From contig NZ_CP138333.2 of assembly GCF_038561955.2 (NCBI RefSeq), positions 1,798,001 to 1,862,000 of the forward strand: a stretch of 64,000 bases of DNA. Direction: 5' to 3'. Of this stretch, positions 36,465-45,716 are shown in pieces. Both the position numbers and the translations under genes were made by a program. Position 1 is the stretch's first letter, and each line of letters starts with the position of its first letter. This DNA comes from Salinicoccus sp. Bachu38. GTDB lineage: Bacteria; Bacillota; Bacilli; Staphylococcales; Salinicoccaceae. The notes beneath the pieces were generated by a model that saw only the letters and a program-made list of their open reading frames with translations, had not been told where the DNA came from and ran no database searches.

Positions 36465-37340
36465 CTAACCGAGTACACGCCACATGTAGAGTGTGGCATA
36501 CGCACCGTATCCATTCCACTGATCCGTCACAGCCTGGATGTATGCCCGGTCCGGCTTTTCCTCGAGATCATCCGTCATCCTGATTGCGTTCCTCAGGCCC
36601 GCGTCCCCGATCGGCACAGCGTTCCTGAACTTCAAGGTGCGCATCAGTACCGAATTGGCGCTCCATGGCCCGATGCCCTTGACGCTTGTGAGATGTGCCA
36701 ACGCGGTCTCGTAGTCATCCATCCGTTCCAGGTGCGTCTTCGACAGTGTTTCCGCTTCGATACCTTCGGCACAGCGATGGATATATTCTGCTTTCCTGTA
36801 GGATATCTGCATGTTGCGCATCGATTCCGTATCCAGTGCCAGGATTTCCGCGGGTTCAGGCATCAGCCAGTACTGTTCCCCTTCAAACTCGATATGGTGG
36901 TCGAAATGTTCAACGAGCCTTCTTTTCAGCGTGAAGGCAAACCGCATGTTGATCTGCTGGCCGAGCACCGACCAGAGCAGCGCCTCCATCATGTCTACAG
37001 TACAAGTCATCCGGTAGCCATGGAGCGTTTCCACGACATGTCGGAGACGGCTGTCGTGATGGGCGAAGCGATAGAATGCCTCAAGATCATATTCGAGATC
37101 TAACCATTCAGTGACGTAGTCCTCCACAGCTGATTCCGGCACCCCTTCATTCATGAGGATGGCCACTTCGACCGAATCCGACTCCGGTCCTTCCGAAACT
37201 TCGAACAGCACGCGTGATCCATCGAACACTGCCGCTTTCCTGATTGCGCCCGACTGCGCCCGATACAGGCAGTCATCCTGCTGTGCCATGAAGTCATAGG
37301 CCAGTCCATAATTGAACGGGCCATTTGCTCTGATCATCAT
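36465..37340 (-). CDS. alkA: DNA-3-methyladenine glycosylase II
   Basis: Excises alkylated bases from DNA. It has 291 residues. An N-terminal AlkA-type domain (1-~110) precedes the HhH-GPD core, with the hairpin LTSVKGIGPWSANSV (~208-222) and catalytic Asp246 in PIGDAGLRNA. ATG 37340 overlaps the upstream TGA (ATGA) and has GGGGGAG nine bases before it, so it is favoured over 37358. It is the last gene of a three-gene run with an M23 peptidase and an iron-siderophore binding lipoprotein, an odd functional mix. Confidence 0.9.
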   Translation of the reverse strand: MMIRANGPFNYGLAYDFMAQQDDCLYRAQSGAIRKAAVFDGSRVLFEVSEGPESDSVEVAILMNEGVPESAVEDYVTEWLDLEYDLEAFYRFAHHDSRLRHVVETLHGYRMTCTVDMMEALLWSVLGQQINMRFAFTLKRRLVEHFDHHIEFEGEQYWLMPEPAEILALDTESMRNMQISYRKAEYIHRCAEGIEAETLSKTHLERMDDYETALAHLTSVKGIGPWSANSVLMRTLKFRNAVPIGDAGLRNAIRMTDDLEEKPDRAYIQAVTDQWNGYGAYATLYMWRVLG

Positions 37341-38212
37341 TGGCCGCTTCTCCCCCATACCGTATCACCCTGCCTCGGCTCGCGGGATGGCGCGAACTGG
37401 ATGCGTATGGATTTCGACGTATAGGGATCTCTGCCGTCCATCACATGAAAATGGAGGTGCGGCGTGTCGGACGCCCCGCTGTTGCCGCATTGTGCAATGC
37501 GTTGGCCTGCCTCGACCGCATCCCCTTCCCTGACGGTGATGGAATTCTTCCTCAGGTGTGCAAGCAGCGAATACTCATTGTAGCCGTGGGATATGATGAT
37601 GTGGTTGCCTTCAGGTGCTGACATGTTCGGATAGTGCGGCAGGTTGTCCTCGATATCATTTGTGACCTTCACGACTTCCCCGCTCCTTGGTGCAACGACA
37701 CTGGCGCCGAATGCATGGTAGGATTCGAGCATCTCCTCGTCTCCTTTATATGCGGCACCATCCACCTTCCGTATGAAATCATATGCATACCGCTGATGCT
37801 CGTATGGATAGTGGTAGTTCAGGAATGCATCGTTCCCGCCCCAAAGCACAAACCATTCCCCTTCAAAGGGCAGGCGATACGTGTTGATCGTCACTTCCCG
37901 GTCCGAAGTGAACCGTTCGTATACATCAAACTGGATGCCGATGATTTCCCCTTCGCTGTTGTAGGCGACGGTGACCATCCTGTTGCCCCCCTCGTTCACC
38001 CACTGGTATCTTCTGATGCCCGGTTCAAGCTGGTTCGAATGCTTCAGATCGAAGCTGCCGGAGTCGCGGCTGAAATCCTCAGCCGCCTCCCGGAATGCAT
38101 CCACACCCATCTGAAGCTGGAAATCCTGCACCGTCTGCCTGTATATCCGTTCAAAATTTCCGCTGGAAAAATGATAGCCGAATTCCTCGGGAAACACTCT
38201 TTCCTGTGCCAT
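37337..38212 (-). CDS. M23 family peptidase-like protein without a signal peptide
   Basis: It has 291 residues. The C-terminal half has the LytM/M23 elements: His139-x5-Asp145 (HQRYAYD), a core containing LLAHL (His219), and HLHFH (His252, 254, 256). The N-terminal ~130 residues look like a small alpha+beta domain of the DUF3887 kind (VTVAYNSEGEIIGIQFDVYER). Peptidoglycan peptidases of this family are normally exported; no signal or membrane segment is visible here, so it may act in the cytosol, leave by another route or start further upstream. GGGGGAG precedes the ATG. It overlaps alkA by 4 bp. Confidence 0.75.
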   Translation of the reverse strand: MAQERVFPEEFGYHFSSGNFERIYRQTVQDFQLQMGVDAFREAAEDFSRDSGSFDLKHSNQLEPGIRRYQWVNEGGNRMVTVAYNSEGEIIGIQFDVYERFTSDREVTINTYRLPFEGEWFVLWGGNDAFLNYHYPYEHQRYAYDFIRKVDGAAYKGDEEMLESYHAFGASVVAPRSGEVVKVTNDIEDNLPHYPNMSAPEGNHIIISHGYNEYSLLAHLRKNSITVREGDAVEAGQRIAQCGNSGASDTPHLHFHVMDGRDPYTSKSIRIQFAPSREPRQGDTVWGRSGQ

Positions 38213-38226
38213 AATGATTCTCCCCC

Positions 38227-39144
38227 TTACGGTTTGATGCGCTCTATAATATCCTCCGCCTGCATTTCGATCGAAATCAGATCGTTCAGGCGGTAATCGT
38301 CATAATCCTGCATGATGACATTTTCTTCGTCAATGCCCATCGTTTCAGCAACCTTACTGTCCACTCCACTGTCCGTCTCCCTGGTGTTGATGAATACATA
38401 TTCGGCTTCGTAGTCGGCAAGGTCCCCTATCGAGACCTCGACCGGGCCACCTTCCAGCACTTCTTCGAGCGGATCGTCCATCTGGAAGCCAAGGACATCG
38501 TATACCGCTTCCGTGCCGAATGACGAGTGCCTGCCATATATGTAATGGGAATCCGGGCCTTCCACCAGCACCATTGCCTTTTTGTCCATCGTCAAACTGC
38601 CCACTTCACGCTGCAGTCGGGTCGTCTCCTCCAGCCATTCATCCCCCAGAGCCTCCGCTTCCTCCTGCCTGTTCAGTATGACCCCGAGGTTATACAGGTG
38701 GGCCAGGTACAGTCTGTCCCTGAAGGGGCTGAATGCGGATGTGCTGTAGTTGATCTGCACAGTCGGTGCAATGTCCTGATATTCGAACAGGTATTCATCC
38801 GGCGTAAATGTGATGATCAGATCCGGATCCAGTGCCTTCAGCGCCTCGAGGTCCCCGTGCTCGAGATACACTACATCCTCATCCAGAACTTCATCAGCCA
38901 GGCGTGTATCTCTGACGACATCGGTCACACCGGCCACATTGCCGGCGAGCAGGCTGGCGTTGCCGGCATCAATCGCCCGGAACAGCACCACGCGCTCGGG
39001 TTCGGCCGGTATTTCAATCTCCTCAGTATGCTCCGTCATGATCTGCCTCACTGCACCATCCTCGGAAACACCGGTCTCCCTGAAGCTGCTGCATGCCGAA
39101 AGGATACCAAGGAGCATCACCATCAATACAAGTCTTGTTTTCAT
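38227..39144 (-). CDS. Iron-siderophore ABC transporter substrate-binding lipoprotein
   Basis: It has 305 residues. The lipobox is LSA-Cys18. The fold is the helical-backbone type III binding protein (PF01497): ERVVLFRAIDAGNASLLAG near the N-terminus, DLEALKALDPDLIITF, and a C-terminal IIERIKP. Relatives bind ferric siderophores or haem. No permease or ATPase is adjacent, as is common for staphylococcal FhuD-like proteins. The frame extends upstream to 39219, but ATG 39144 has GAGGA seven bases before it and starts the signal peptide. Upstream is TGTATAAT on the minus strand; I see no clear Fur box. Confidence 0.83.
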   Translation of the reverse strand: MKTRLVLMVMLLGILSACSSFRETGVSEDGAVRQIMTEHTEEIEIPAEPERVVLFRAIDAGNASLLAGNVAGVTDVVRDTRLADEVLDEDVVYLEHGDLEALKALDPDLIITFTPDEYLFEYQDIAPTVQINYSTSAFSPFRDRLYLAHLYNLGVILNRQEEAEALGDEWLEETTRLQREVGSLTMDKKAMVLVEGPDSHYIYGRHSSFGTEAVYDVLGFQMDDPLEEVLEGGPVEVSIGDLADYEAEYVFINTRETDSGVDSKVAETMGIDEENVIMQDYDDYRLNDLISIEMQAEDIIERIKP

Positions 39145-39218
39145 CGATTCATCCTCTTCCTCTGATTCCTCCCCATTATACACGAAGGGATTTTCCAAAG
39201 AAAATGAATCAGGACACA

Positions 39219-39244
39219 AAAAAATCAGGCATGCACCTGATTCT
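39219..39244 (-). terminator. Terminator of the ABC exporter-VanZ-PH run
   Basis: Minus strand: AATCAGG, loop TGCATG, CCTGATT, TTTTT. Confidence 0.82.
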
Positions 39245-39255
39245 TCGCTTTCACA

Positions 39256-39657
39256 TTAGACGACCTGCTGGTCATGATCGATCGACGCATCGGAATCCAG
39301 CCGCAGCCGGCGGGCTCTGTGTTTATAGAGGAAATTCAGGAACTTGTCCAATTTCCCATCCGAGACGCTTTTCATGCTGATGACGATTTCGTTGCCGATC
39401 CATATATGGATGATATTGCCCACCATCAGCAGATTTTCAGTACTTATCCCTGTAATTTCCCTGTATTCCACCGGATGGTGTTCCACCTCATCCGCTTTTC
39501 TTATATTGACGAACAACCTGTGTGTGGTTGGAATGATTGCACCATAGAAGGAATGTTCCCCGTCCTTCTCGTATTCAATGGTACCGACCAGTTCAGGCCC
39601 GATGACTTCATCCTTATAAAGTTCCACATCTTCCAGACTCTTCAGCTTCCTATGCAT
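39256..39657 (-). CDS. Small protein with a possible bacterial PH-like domain (YokE type)
   Basis: It has 133 residues. The strand pattern ELVGTIEYEKDGEHSFYGAIIPTTHRLFVNI ... HIWIGNEIVISMKSV followed by a final helix resembles YokE-like PH domains, but the match is by pattern only. There is no signal or membrane segment. The ATG is preceded by GGGGGG overlapping the vanZ stop codon, so it is coupled to vanZ as third gene after the ABC exporter. Confidence 0.55.
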   Translation of the reverse strand: MHRKLKSLEDVELYKDEVIGPELVGTIEYEKDGEHSFYGAIIPTTHRLFVNIRKADEVEHHPVEYREITGISTENLLMVGNIIHIWIGNEIVISMKSVSDGKLDKFLNFLYKHRARRLRLDSDASIDHDQQVV

Positions 39658-39669
39658 GTTCCATCCCCC

Positions 39670-40233
39670 CTAATCCTTATTATTTCCCTTACCCGCTTCA
39701 AATAAATAATAAACAATTCCCAATTTTGAGAATATCAGACCGAGGATCATGCCGATGATGCCGCCCATCGTGTTCAGAATGACATCATCCACATTGGAAA
39801 TTCTGCCGATCGGCAGCACATACTGAAGAAATTCTATGAAAATGGAGAACAGGCAGGCAACCACCGCGGTCAGAAACTCACTCTTCGTGAAAATATACAG
39901 GAAAATGCCGAGCGGGACGAAAAGGAGGATGTTCATCCCTATGGAATTGATGATTGCATAGTCCGTCGCATATTCGAATGTATCGATGATGCTGTAGAAC
40001 GGGATGAACTGGGTCACCTTTTCAGGATTCGAACTCGGCAGCAGCGTGAGCAGCAGAATTCCGATGATGGTCATCATCAGTCCCAGATAGAGGACGAAAT
40101 CCATCCGCTTCCTCATGCTGTCGAGCCTGTAGCCGGACTTCCTGTGGATGATGAGGGTCATCGCAATGACCAGTACAAAGAGCAGTATGAACACCGGGAT
40201 GACCGGCTGAAACGCTTCGTATAATTGACGCAT
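39670..40233 (-). CDS. VanZ family membrane protein
   Basis: It has 187 residues and five hydrophobic helices. The VanZ features are LLLTLLPSSNP after helix 2, NSIGMNILLFVPLGIFL, FIEFLQYVLPIGRISNVDDVILNTMGGIIG. The founding VanZ gives slight teicoplanin resistance; most homologues have no known role. It lies 18 bp after the ABC exporter gene and just before the PH-like gene, so the three are probably one transcript. Confidence 0.87.
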   Translation of the reverse strand: MRQLYEAFQPVIPVFILLFVLVIAMTLIIHRKSGYRLDSMRKRMDFVLYLGLMMTIIGILLLTLLPSSNPEKVTQFIPFYSIIDTFEYATDYAIINSIGMNILLFVPLGIFLYIFTKSEFLTAVVACLFSIFIEFLQYVLPIGRISNVDDVILNTMGGIIGMILGLIFSKLGIVYYLFEAGKGNNKD

Positions 40234-40251
40234 TATATATTCCTCTTCACT

Positions 40252-41997
40252 TTATCCAAATTGTTGTTCCGTAAATATCCGGTACATCGCGTGGTCCGCA
40301 AGCAGTTCCTGATGCGTCCCTTCACCGGTGATGTGGCCGTTGTCCAGAAAGAAGATGCGGTCCGAGTTGACGACGGTCGACAGCCTGTGGGCGATGACGA
40401 GCACCGTCCGGCCGCGCATCAGGTCATCCAGCGCCTCCTGTACGAACCGCTCGGATCTTGAATCGAGGCTTGCCGTCGCTTCATCGAGCATGAGCAGCTT
40501 CGGATTCTTCAGGAAGGCACGTGCAATGCCGATGCGCTGGCGCTGGCCGCCGGACAGCTTGATGCCGCGCTCCCCGACTTCCGTATCGAGCCCTGCTTCT
40601 AAGGCCCCGATGAACTCATGCGAGTAGGAGCGCCTGACTGCCAGTTCGACATCCGCTTCCGTATATTCATCGGGCGCCAGGCCATAGGTGATGTTGTCAC
40701 GGATCGTTCCGGAGATGATGGCACTCTCCTGGGCCACGTAGCCGATATGCCGCCGCAGCAGGGTGAGCGGAATCTCCCTGATGTCGATGCCATCCACCAT
40801 GATCCGGCCGGCATCAATATCATAGTACCGCTCGATCAGTGCGAATATGGTCGATTTTCCGCTGCCGCTCGGCCCGACGAATGCCACTTTTTCATTGTTC
40901 CGTGCCGTGAAACCGACATGATGCAGGATTCTGTTCTCAGGATCATAGCCGAACGACACATCTTCGAACTCAAGCGTATTGAAGTCGATCGGCTGATCGA
41001 AGGCCGCGTCCCCGCCCTGCTCCTCCTCTTTGCCGAGGATCATGATGAGGCGTTCCGTGGCACCGAGCGCCTTGTTGTATTCCGTAAAGAACATGGCGAA
41101 CATCGTAATCGGCATGATGATCTGGAACAGGTACAGCAAAAAGGCCACCATCGTGCCGATCGTGAGCGTCCCTTCCGAAACCCGGAGTCCACCGTACGCG
41201 ATGATCAGTATGATGACAAACATCATGACGGTGCTCATGATCGGTGACAGGAAGGCGTTGATCGCCGCCTCCTTCATGCCGTATCCGTAGAGGGTACGTA
41301 TCCCCTGCCTGCCCTTTCGCCGTTCGAATGCCTCCCCATTGAAGGACTTCACGAGACGCATTTCACTGAGCGTCTCCTGGATAACGCCAGTAAATGCAGC
41401 GGTCTCATCCTGCAGTGCCCTTGAAATCCGGCTCATCCGCCTGCCAAGCGGGAGTATGATGACGATTGAGACCGGCACCGCGATGAACATGATCAGCGAC
41501 ATGCGCCAGTCGAGGATGAACAATATCACCACTGCACCGATGACGGAGATGATGCCGCTGATGAGCTGTGGAAAGTGGCGGGTGATCAGGTCCTTTATGA
41601 TGGCCGTGTCATTGACCACCCGGCTGACCGACTCGCCGCTTTTCGTCTGGTCGAAGTATCCGATCGGCAGGCGCAGGAACTTGTCCCACACGTTCTCCCT
41701 CAGCTTCAGTATGATCGTCTGCCCGATCTTCGCCAGAATATAGTAGGCCACGCCATCCAGGGCGGCGCTGAGTACGAATACCATTATGATCAGCGCAATG
41801 AGTCCGGCCGAGAACATCTCGGTGCTGTAGCCATCTATGAAACTCTGTGTCAAAAGGGGCACGATCAGCGAACCGACGGTCCCCACCAGGGTCAGTATGA
41901 TGCCTGTTGCGAACAGCCCGCGATTCAGTTCGGTCCGCTTCAGGAGACCCATGAAATCATTGAACGAAGCTTTTCCGTCCATATTGCCTTTATCCAT
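40252..41997 (-). CDS. ABC exporter, fused membrane and ATPase domains (multidrug/lipid type)
   Basis: It has 581 residues: six-helix ABC transmembrane domain (~20-310) and ATPase domain (~340-581). Walker A is GPSGSGKS, the signature LSGGQRQR, Walker B LLMLDEATASLD and the switch AHRLS. The layout matches homodimeric exporters such as BmrA and Sav1866. The substrate is not predictable. The ATG is preceded by GGGAG. First of a run with VanZ and the PH-like protein; divergent from the YhaQ-type ABC system. Confidence 0.9.
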   Translation of the reverse strand: MDKGNMDGKASFNDFMGLLKRTELNRGLFATGIILTLVGTVGSLIVPLLTQSFIDGYSTEMFSAGLIALIIMVFVLSAALDGVAYYILAKIGQTIILKLRENVWDKFLRLPIGYFDQTKSGESVSRVVNDTAIIKDLITRHFPQLISGIISVIGAVVILFILDWRMSLIMFIAVPVSIVIILPLGRRMSRISRALQDETAAFTGVIQETLSEMRLVKSFNGEAFERRKGRQGIRTLYGYGMKEAAINAFLSPIMSTVMMFVIILIIAYGGLRVSEGTLTIGTMVAFLLYLFQIIMPITMFAMFFTEYNKALGATERLIMILGKEEEQGGDAAFDQPIDFNTLEFEDVSFGYDPENRILHHVGFTARNNEKVAFVGPSGSGKSTIFALIERYYDIDAGRIMVDGIDIREIPLTLLRRHIGYVAQESAIISGTIRDNITYGLAPDEYTEADVELAVRRSYSHEFIGALEAGLDTEVGERGIKLSGGQRQRIGIARAFLKNPKLLMLDEATASLDSRSERFVQEALDDLMRGRTVLVIAHRLSTVVNSDRIFFLDNGHITGEGTHQELLADHAMYRIFTEQQFG

Positions 41998-42090
41998 CCA
42001 ATCGCACTCCCATTTTCTTTACAGTATATAATATCGCACGATAATGCTCTATGGTAAAATAAAATCATAATGATGAAGGGGGACACACCT

Positions 42091-42987
42091 ATGACACTGG
42101 AACTCACCGGCCTATCCAAAAGCTTCAACGGGCAGGTTGCCGTCGACGACATCAATCTCAAAGTTCCTGCAGGCAGCATGTACGGATTCCTTGGAGGAAA
42201 CGGGGCGGGCAAGACGACGACATTCCGCATGATCCTCGGCCTGCTTCAGCCTTCAGCAGGGAGCATCACCTACAATGACAAGAAAATCGACTATGATGTC
42301 ACGAATGAAATCGGGTACCTGCCCGAAGAACGGGGCCTGCACCCGAAGCTGAAGGTCGATGAGCAGATCCGCTATCTCGGCCAGCTGAAAGGCATGTCGA
42401 AGCATGACATCGATACGAAACTCACTGAATGGCTCGAGCGCTTCGAAGTGCCGGAAAACCGGAGCAAGCGCATAGAAAAACTTTCGAAGGGGAACCAGCA
42501 GAAGATCCAGCTGATCGCCTCGATCATCCATGAGCCGAAGCTGATTATACTCGATGAACCGTTCAGTGGACTCGACCCGGTCAATGTGGAAATCCTCAAG
42601 ACCTCAGTCAAGGAACTGAACCGCCGGGGTGCAACCATCATCTTCAGTACACACCGCATGGAGCATGTCGAGGAGCTGTGTGAATCATTGTGCATCCTGA
42701 ACAAGGGAAAGCAGGTGGTCAGCGGCAACATCGACGAGATCAAAAGCGACTTCGGACAGAAGGAGATCATCATCGAAGGCGACCATGATGTCGAATTCCT
42801 GCGGAATATGCCAGGGGTCCTCGACATGAAGCAGATACGCAGGAAAAGCATCCTCAAGATCGAGGATGAAAAGTACGCAGAGCCGATTTTCAATGAAATC
42901 GTAAAGCTCGGCTATTTCAAAAGATTCCAGGTCAACGAGCCATCCATCAATGACATATTCATTTCGAAGGTGGGGCATGAACTATGA
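42091..42987 (+). CDS. ABC transporter ATP-binding protein (YhaQ/NatA type)
   Basis: It has 298 residues. Walker A is GGNGAGKT (35-42), signature LSKGNQQKIQ, Walker B LIILDEPFSGLDP and H-switch FSTHRMEHVEEL; a ~80-residue C-terminal domain follows. ATG 42091 has AAGGGGGA upstream; ATG 42070 overlaps that site. It overlaps the permease gene by 4 bp. The pair resembles YhaQ-YhaP and NatA-NatB of Bacillus (sodium or drug extrusion); the substrate here is unproven. Confidence 0.9.
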   Translation: MTLELTGLSKSFNGQVAVDDINLKVPAGSMYGFLGGNGAGKTTTFRMILGLLQPSAGSITYNDKKIDYDVTNEIGYLPEERGLHPKLKVDEQIRYLGQLKGMSKHDIDTKLTEWLERFEVPENRSKRIEKLSKGNQQKIQLIASIIHEPKLIILDEPFSGLDPVNVEILKTSVKELNRRGATIIFSTHRMEHVEELCESLCILNKGKQVVSGNIDEIKSDFGQKEIIIEGDHDVEFLRNMPGVLDMKQIRRKSILKIEDEKYAEPIFNEIVKLGYFKRFQVNEPSINDIFISKVGHEL

Positions 42988-44225
42988 ATAAATTTATAGC
43001 CACTTTTTCCCAGACCTACCTGTCCAAAGTACGCGCCAAATCGTTCATGATCAGTACACTGATCATCGTCCTCGTGATATTCCTTGGAGCGAACTTCGAC
43101 AAGATCATCAACCTTTTCGATTCCTCCGAAGAGATCACCACACTGCAAGTTGAAAGCGACGAAGCGTTCCATGCCCAGTTCGAGGCGGTGATGGACTCCC
43201 TTGAAACGGAGATTGATGTCGCACAGAGCGACGGGGAAATCGGTACCGCGGAAGCGCTGTTGAGAGTCGATGGGACAGACCCCCTCGCCGTCACGCTCGA
43301 AGCCGACCAGGAGATTCCGGGCGACCAGATGACCGACATCGAAATGGCACTCGGTCAGGTGCAGAGGATGATGATGATCCAGTCGCTGAACCTGACCCAG
43401 GCGGAGGCGGAACGTCTGAATGCATCACCGGACATCACCTATGACATCGCCGCCCAAAGTGGCGAAGAGGGAGAAGCTTCGGGGAGTGCAGCGGACAGTG
43501 AAGATATGCCGGAAGCCAATCTGCTGAACACGATCGTCTTCTATATAACAGTCATCGTCATGTTCTTCATCGTCATCAACTATGCCAGCCAGATCGGTAC
43601 TGAAGTTGCCATGGAGAAGACTTCGAGAGTCATAGAGATGATCGTCTCGAGTGTCGCTCCAGTCACCCACCTGCTCGCCAAGATCAGCGCCATGATTTCA
43701 GTGAGTCTGACGCAGCTCGTAATATTCATCATTGCAATCCTCATTGCGATACAGCTCTTCGATTTCAGAGAAATCATCAGCGATTTCGGCCTTGAGGCAA
43801 ATGACCAGACACCGATTATGATCACCTATTCGGTCATCTTCCTGATCCTTGGTCTCATCCTCTACCTGTCGGTTGCCGCGATGCTCGGTTCTTTCATCAG
43901 CAGGATGGAGGACCTCCAGCAGGCACTCCTGCCGGTGACAATGTTATCGCTCATCGGATTCTATATCGCGATCTTCAACATCTGGAGCACCTCAGACAAC
44001 ATGCTGGTCAGAATATCCAGCTATTTCCCGCCGTTCACCCCATTCGTCATGCCGCTTCGAGCCATACATGAGGATACGGGCCAAATCCCTCTGTTGATCG
44101 GGGTCGCCATCCTTGTCGTATCAATCATACTTGCGGTGCTGCTTGCAGCGAGCATCTACCGCAACAGCGTGCTGTCGACATCGAACGGCATCTTCAAGAA
44201 CCTGAAGCGCATACGGAAGGAATAG
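42984..44225 (+). CDS. ABC transporter permease (YhaP/NatB type)
   Basis: It has 413 residues of the ABC-2 type. One N-terminal helix (~20-38) is followed by a large extracellular domain (~45-180, acidic), then five or six helices. NYASQIGTEVAMEKTSRVIEMIVSSVAPVTHLLAKI is the conserved cytoplasmic coupling segment. The 4-bp overlap with the ATPase gene shows they are one operon. Terminated by a hairpin shared with msrA. Confidence 0.88.
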   Translation: MNKFIATFSQTYLSKVRAKSFMISTLIIVLVIFLGANFDKIINLFDSSEEITTLQVESDEAFHAQFEAVMDSLETEIDVAQSDGEIGTAEALLRVDGTDPLAVTLEADQEIPGDQMTDIEMALGQVQRMMMIQSLNLTQAEAERLNASPDITYDIAAQSGEEGEASGSAADSEDMPEANLLNTIVFYITVIVMFFIVINYASQIGTEVAMEKTSRVIEMIVSSVAPVTHLLAKISAMISVSLTQLVIFIIAILIAIQLFDFREIISDFGLEANDQTPIMITYSVIFLILGLILYLSVAAMLGSFISRMEDLQQALLPVTMLSLIGFYIAIFNIWSTSDNMLVRISSYFPPFTPFVMPLRAIHEDTGQIPLLIGVAILVVSIILAVLLAASIYRNSVLSTSNGIFKNLKRIRKE

Positions 44226-44243
44226 AGTTCAAGCACACATTCA

Positions 44244-44281
44244 AAAAGGCATGTCCCCTCTACAGGTGGACATGCTTTTTT
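44244..44281. terminator. Bidirectional terminator between the YhaP-type gene and msrA
   Basis: AAAAAGGCATGTCC ... GGACATGCTTTTTT with an 11-base loop. Confidence 0.83.
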
Positions 44282-44954
44282 ACCATTTCATATATTGGAG
44301 CTTTTTCCTCAAATGATTCCGTGCTTCAGCCGGAACGGGCCAGCCTGAAATTTCGTCCAGCAGTGCATCCCTGTTCCCGTGTCCTTTCACAAAACCGTTC
44401 AACCGCGCGGCAAAAGTAGAGCCGGTCAGGAGTAACGGGTCGGGAGCCAGGTCCGCAAGCTGTCCCGGCGCTTTCGGGTAGCGCTTCAGATAGTACTTCT
44501 GATGGCGTTCTTCCGCCAGCGTGAACCCATCAAATGGGGCGATATCCGTCTCGATGGAAAAACCGAGCTCCGCCTCCATTTCGCGCCTCACCTTTTCCAC
44601 TGCGGCTTCCTGTGCCTCGCTGTGAAAGCGCAGCAGGGAGATGTATTGGCGTCCCCTGTACGCATCCCGGTTCGGATAATGGTTACGCCAGAAATGGCGG
44701 AGGATCTCCTCATAGGAAATGATGGCGGGGTCGAAATCCACCTCGACCGTCTCGGTATGGTCGCCCATCTGTCTGTAGGTCGGACTTTCAGTCGTGCCGC
44801 CCGCATAGCCGGTGCGCGTCCGAATGATGCCGGGCAGTGCACCGAACCGGGCGTCAGGCCCCCAGAAGCAGCCCATGCCGAAGGTGGCCGTTTCCAGTTC
44901 CGCTGTGTAGAGGCCGGCTTCAATGGCCGGCAGCTGCAGATGTTCTCCAGTCAT
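44280..44954 (-). CDS. msrA: Peptide-methionine (S)-S-oxide reductase
   Basis: Repairs oxidised methionine. It has 224 residues, with catalytic Cys29 in GMGCFWG, TRTGYAGGTTESPTYRQMGDHTETVEV and RHFWRNHYPN. After the usual ~170-residue MsrA domain there is a C-terminal extension of roughly 45 residues (FAARLNGFVKGHGNRDALL ... LQYMKW) not seen in the common short forms. It lacks the usual C-terminal cysteine pair, so the recycling thiol is unclear. GGGGAGGG precedes the ATG. It lies 14 bp after nagB on the same strand. Confidence 0.9.
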   Translation of the reverse strand: MTGEHLQLPAIEAGLYTAELETATFGMGCFWGPDARFGALPGIIRTRTGYAGGTTESPTYRQMGDHTETVEVDFDPAIISYEEILRHFWRNHYPNRDAYRGRQYISLLRFHSEAQEAAVEKVRREMEAELGFSIETDIAPFDGFTLAEERHQKYYLKRYPKAPGQLADLAPDPLLLTGSTFAARLNGFVKGHGNRDALLDEISGWPVPAEARNHLRKKLQYMKW

Positions 44955-44968
44955 GTTCCAGCCCTCCC

Positions 44969-45688
44969 CTACTCCAATGCTTCGTCATCCGCAATGACGG
45001 TCACATCATGATGCCGCTGCAGGATGGTTGCCGGCAGCTCCTCCGACACTTCGCAGTCGATCATGCACGCCAGCGCCTCCTCCTTTTCGTCCCCGGAGAC
45101 GAGGAGCAGTATGGATTTGGCACTCATTATGGTATCAAGACCCATAGTAATCGCCTGCCTCGGCACTTCCTCCACCGTATCGAAGAAACGCGCATTGTCA
45201 TTCACTGTCGTTTCGGCGAGATCGACAACATGCGTCCTCGAATCAAACGGCGTACCCGGTTCGTTGAATGCGATATGGCCGTTCCTGCCGATGCCGAGCA
45301 CCTGGAGATCGACCCCGCCGAGTTCCTCGATCACCTGCTCATACCGCTCGACCTCCGCCTCCAGATCCGGGGCATCGCCATGGGGGATAAAAGTGTGGTC
45401 TTTCGGGATGGGCACCCGGTCGAAGAATATCCTGTTCATATACTGGTGGTAGCTCTGTGGATGGTCATTCCCGAGCCCCACATACTCATCGAGGTTGATG
45501 GTATAGACATGGGAAAGGTCGACCTTGTTCTTATTCAGCATGTCCACGAGGTAATCATACATCTTCTCCGGGGTCGACCCTGTGGCAAGCCCGAGCACCA
45601 CACGCTCTGACTCCACAATTTTGTTGAAAACGGTGCGCGCCGCCCGCATGCTCATTTCATCATAATTTTCTACATGTACTATTTTCAT
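44969..45688 (-). CDS. nagB: Glucosamine-6-phosphate deaminase
   Basis: Converts glucosamine-6-P to fructose-6-P and ammonia, after NagA. It has 239 residues, the short form without the allosteric C-terminal module of the E. coli enzyme. LATGSTPEKMYDYLV binds phosphate; TINLDEYVGLGNDHPQSY and GIGRNGHIAFNEPG carry catalytic residues. It stands with pcp upstream (28 bp) and msrA downstream (14 bp), away from nagA/nagE, so coordination would need a trans-acting regulator. Confidence 0.95.
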   Translation of the reverse strand: MKIVHVENYDEMSMRAARTVFNKIVESERVVLGLATGSTPEKMYDYLVDMLNKNKVDLSHVYTINLDEYVGLGNDHPQSYHQYMNRIFFDRVPIPKDHTFIPHGDAPDLEAEVERYEQVIEELGGVDLQVLGIGRNGHIAFNEPGTPFDSRTHVVDLAETTVNDNARFFDTVEEVPRQAITMGLDTIMSAKSILLLVSGDEKEEALACMIDCEVSEELPATILQRHHDVTVIADDEALE

Positions 45689-45716
45689 GACCTGTCTCCT
45701 TGTTTATACGATATGG

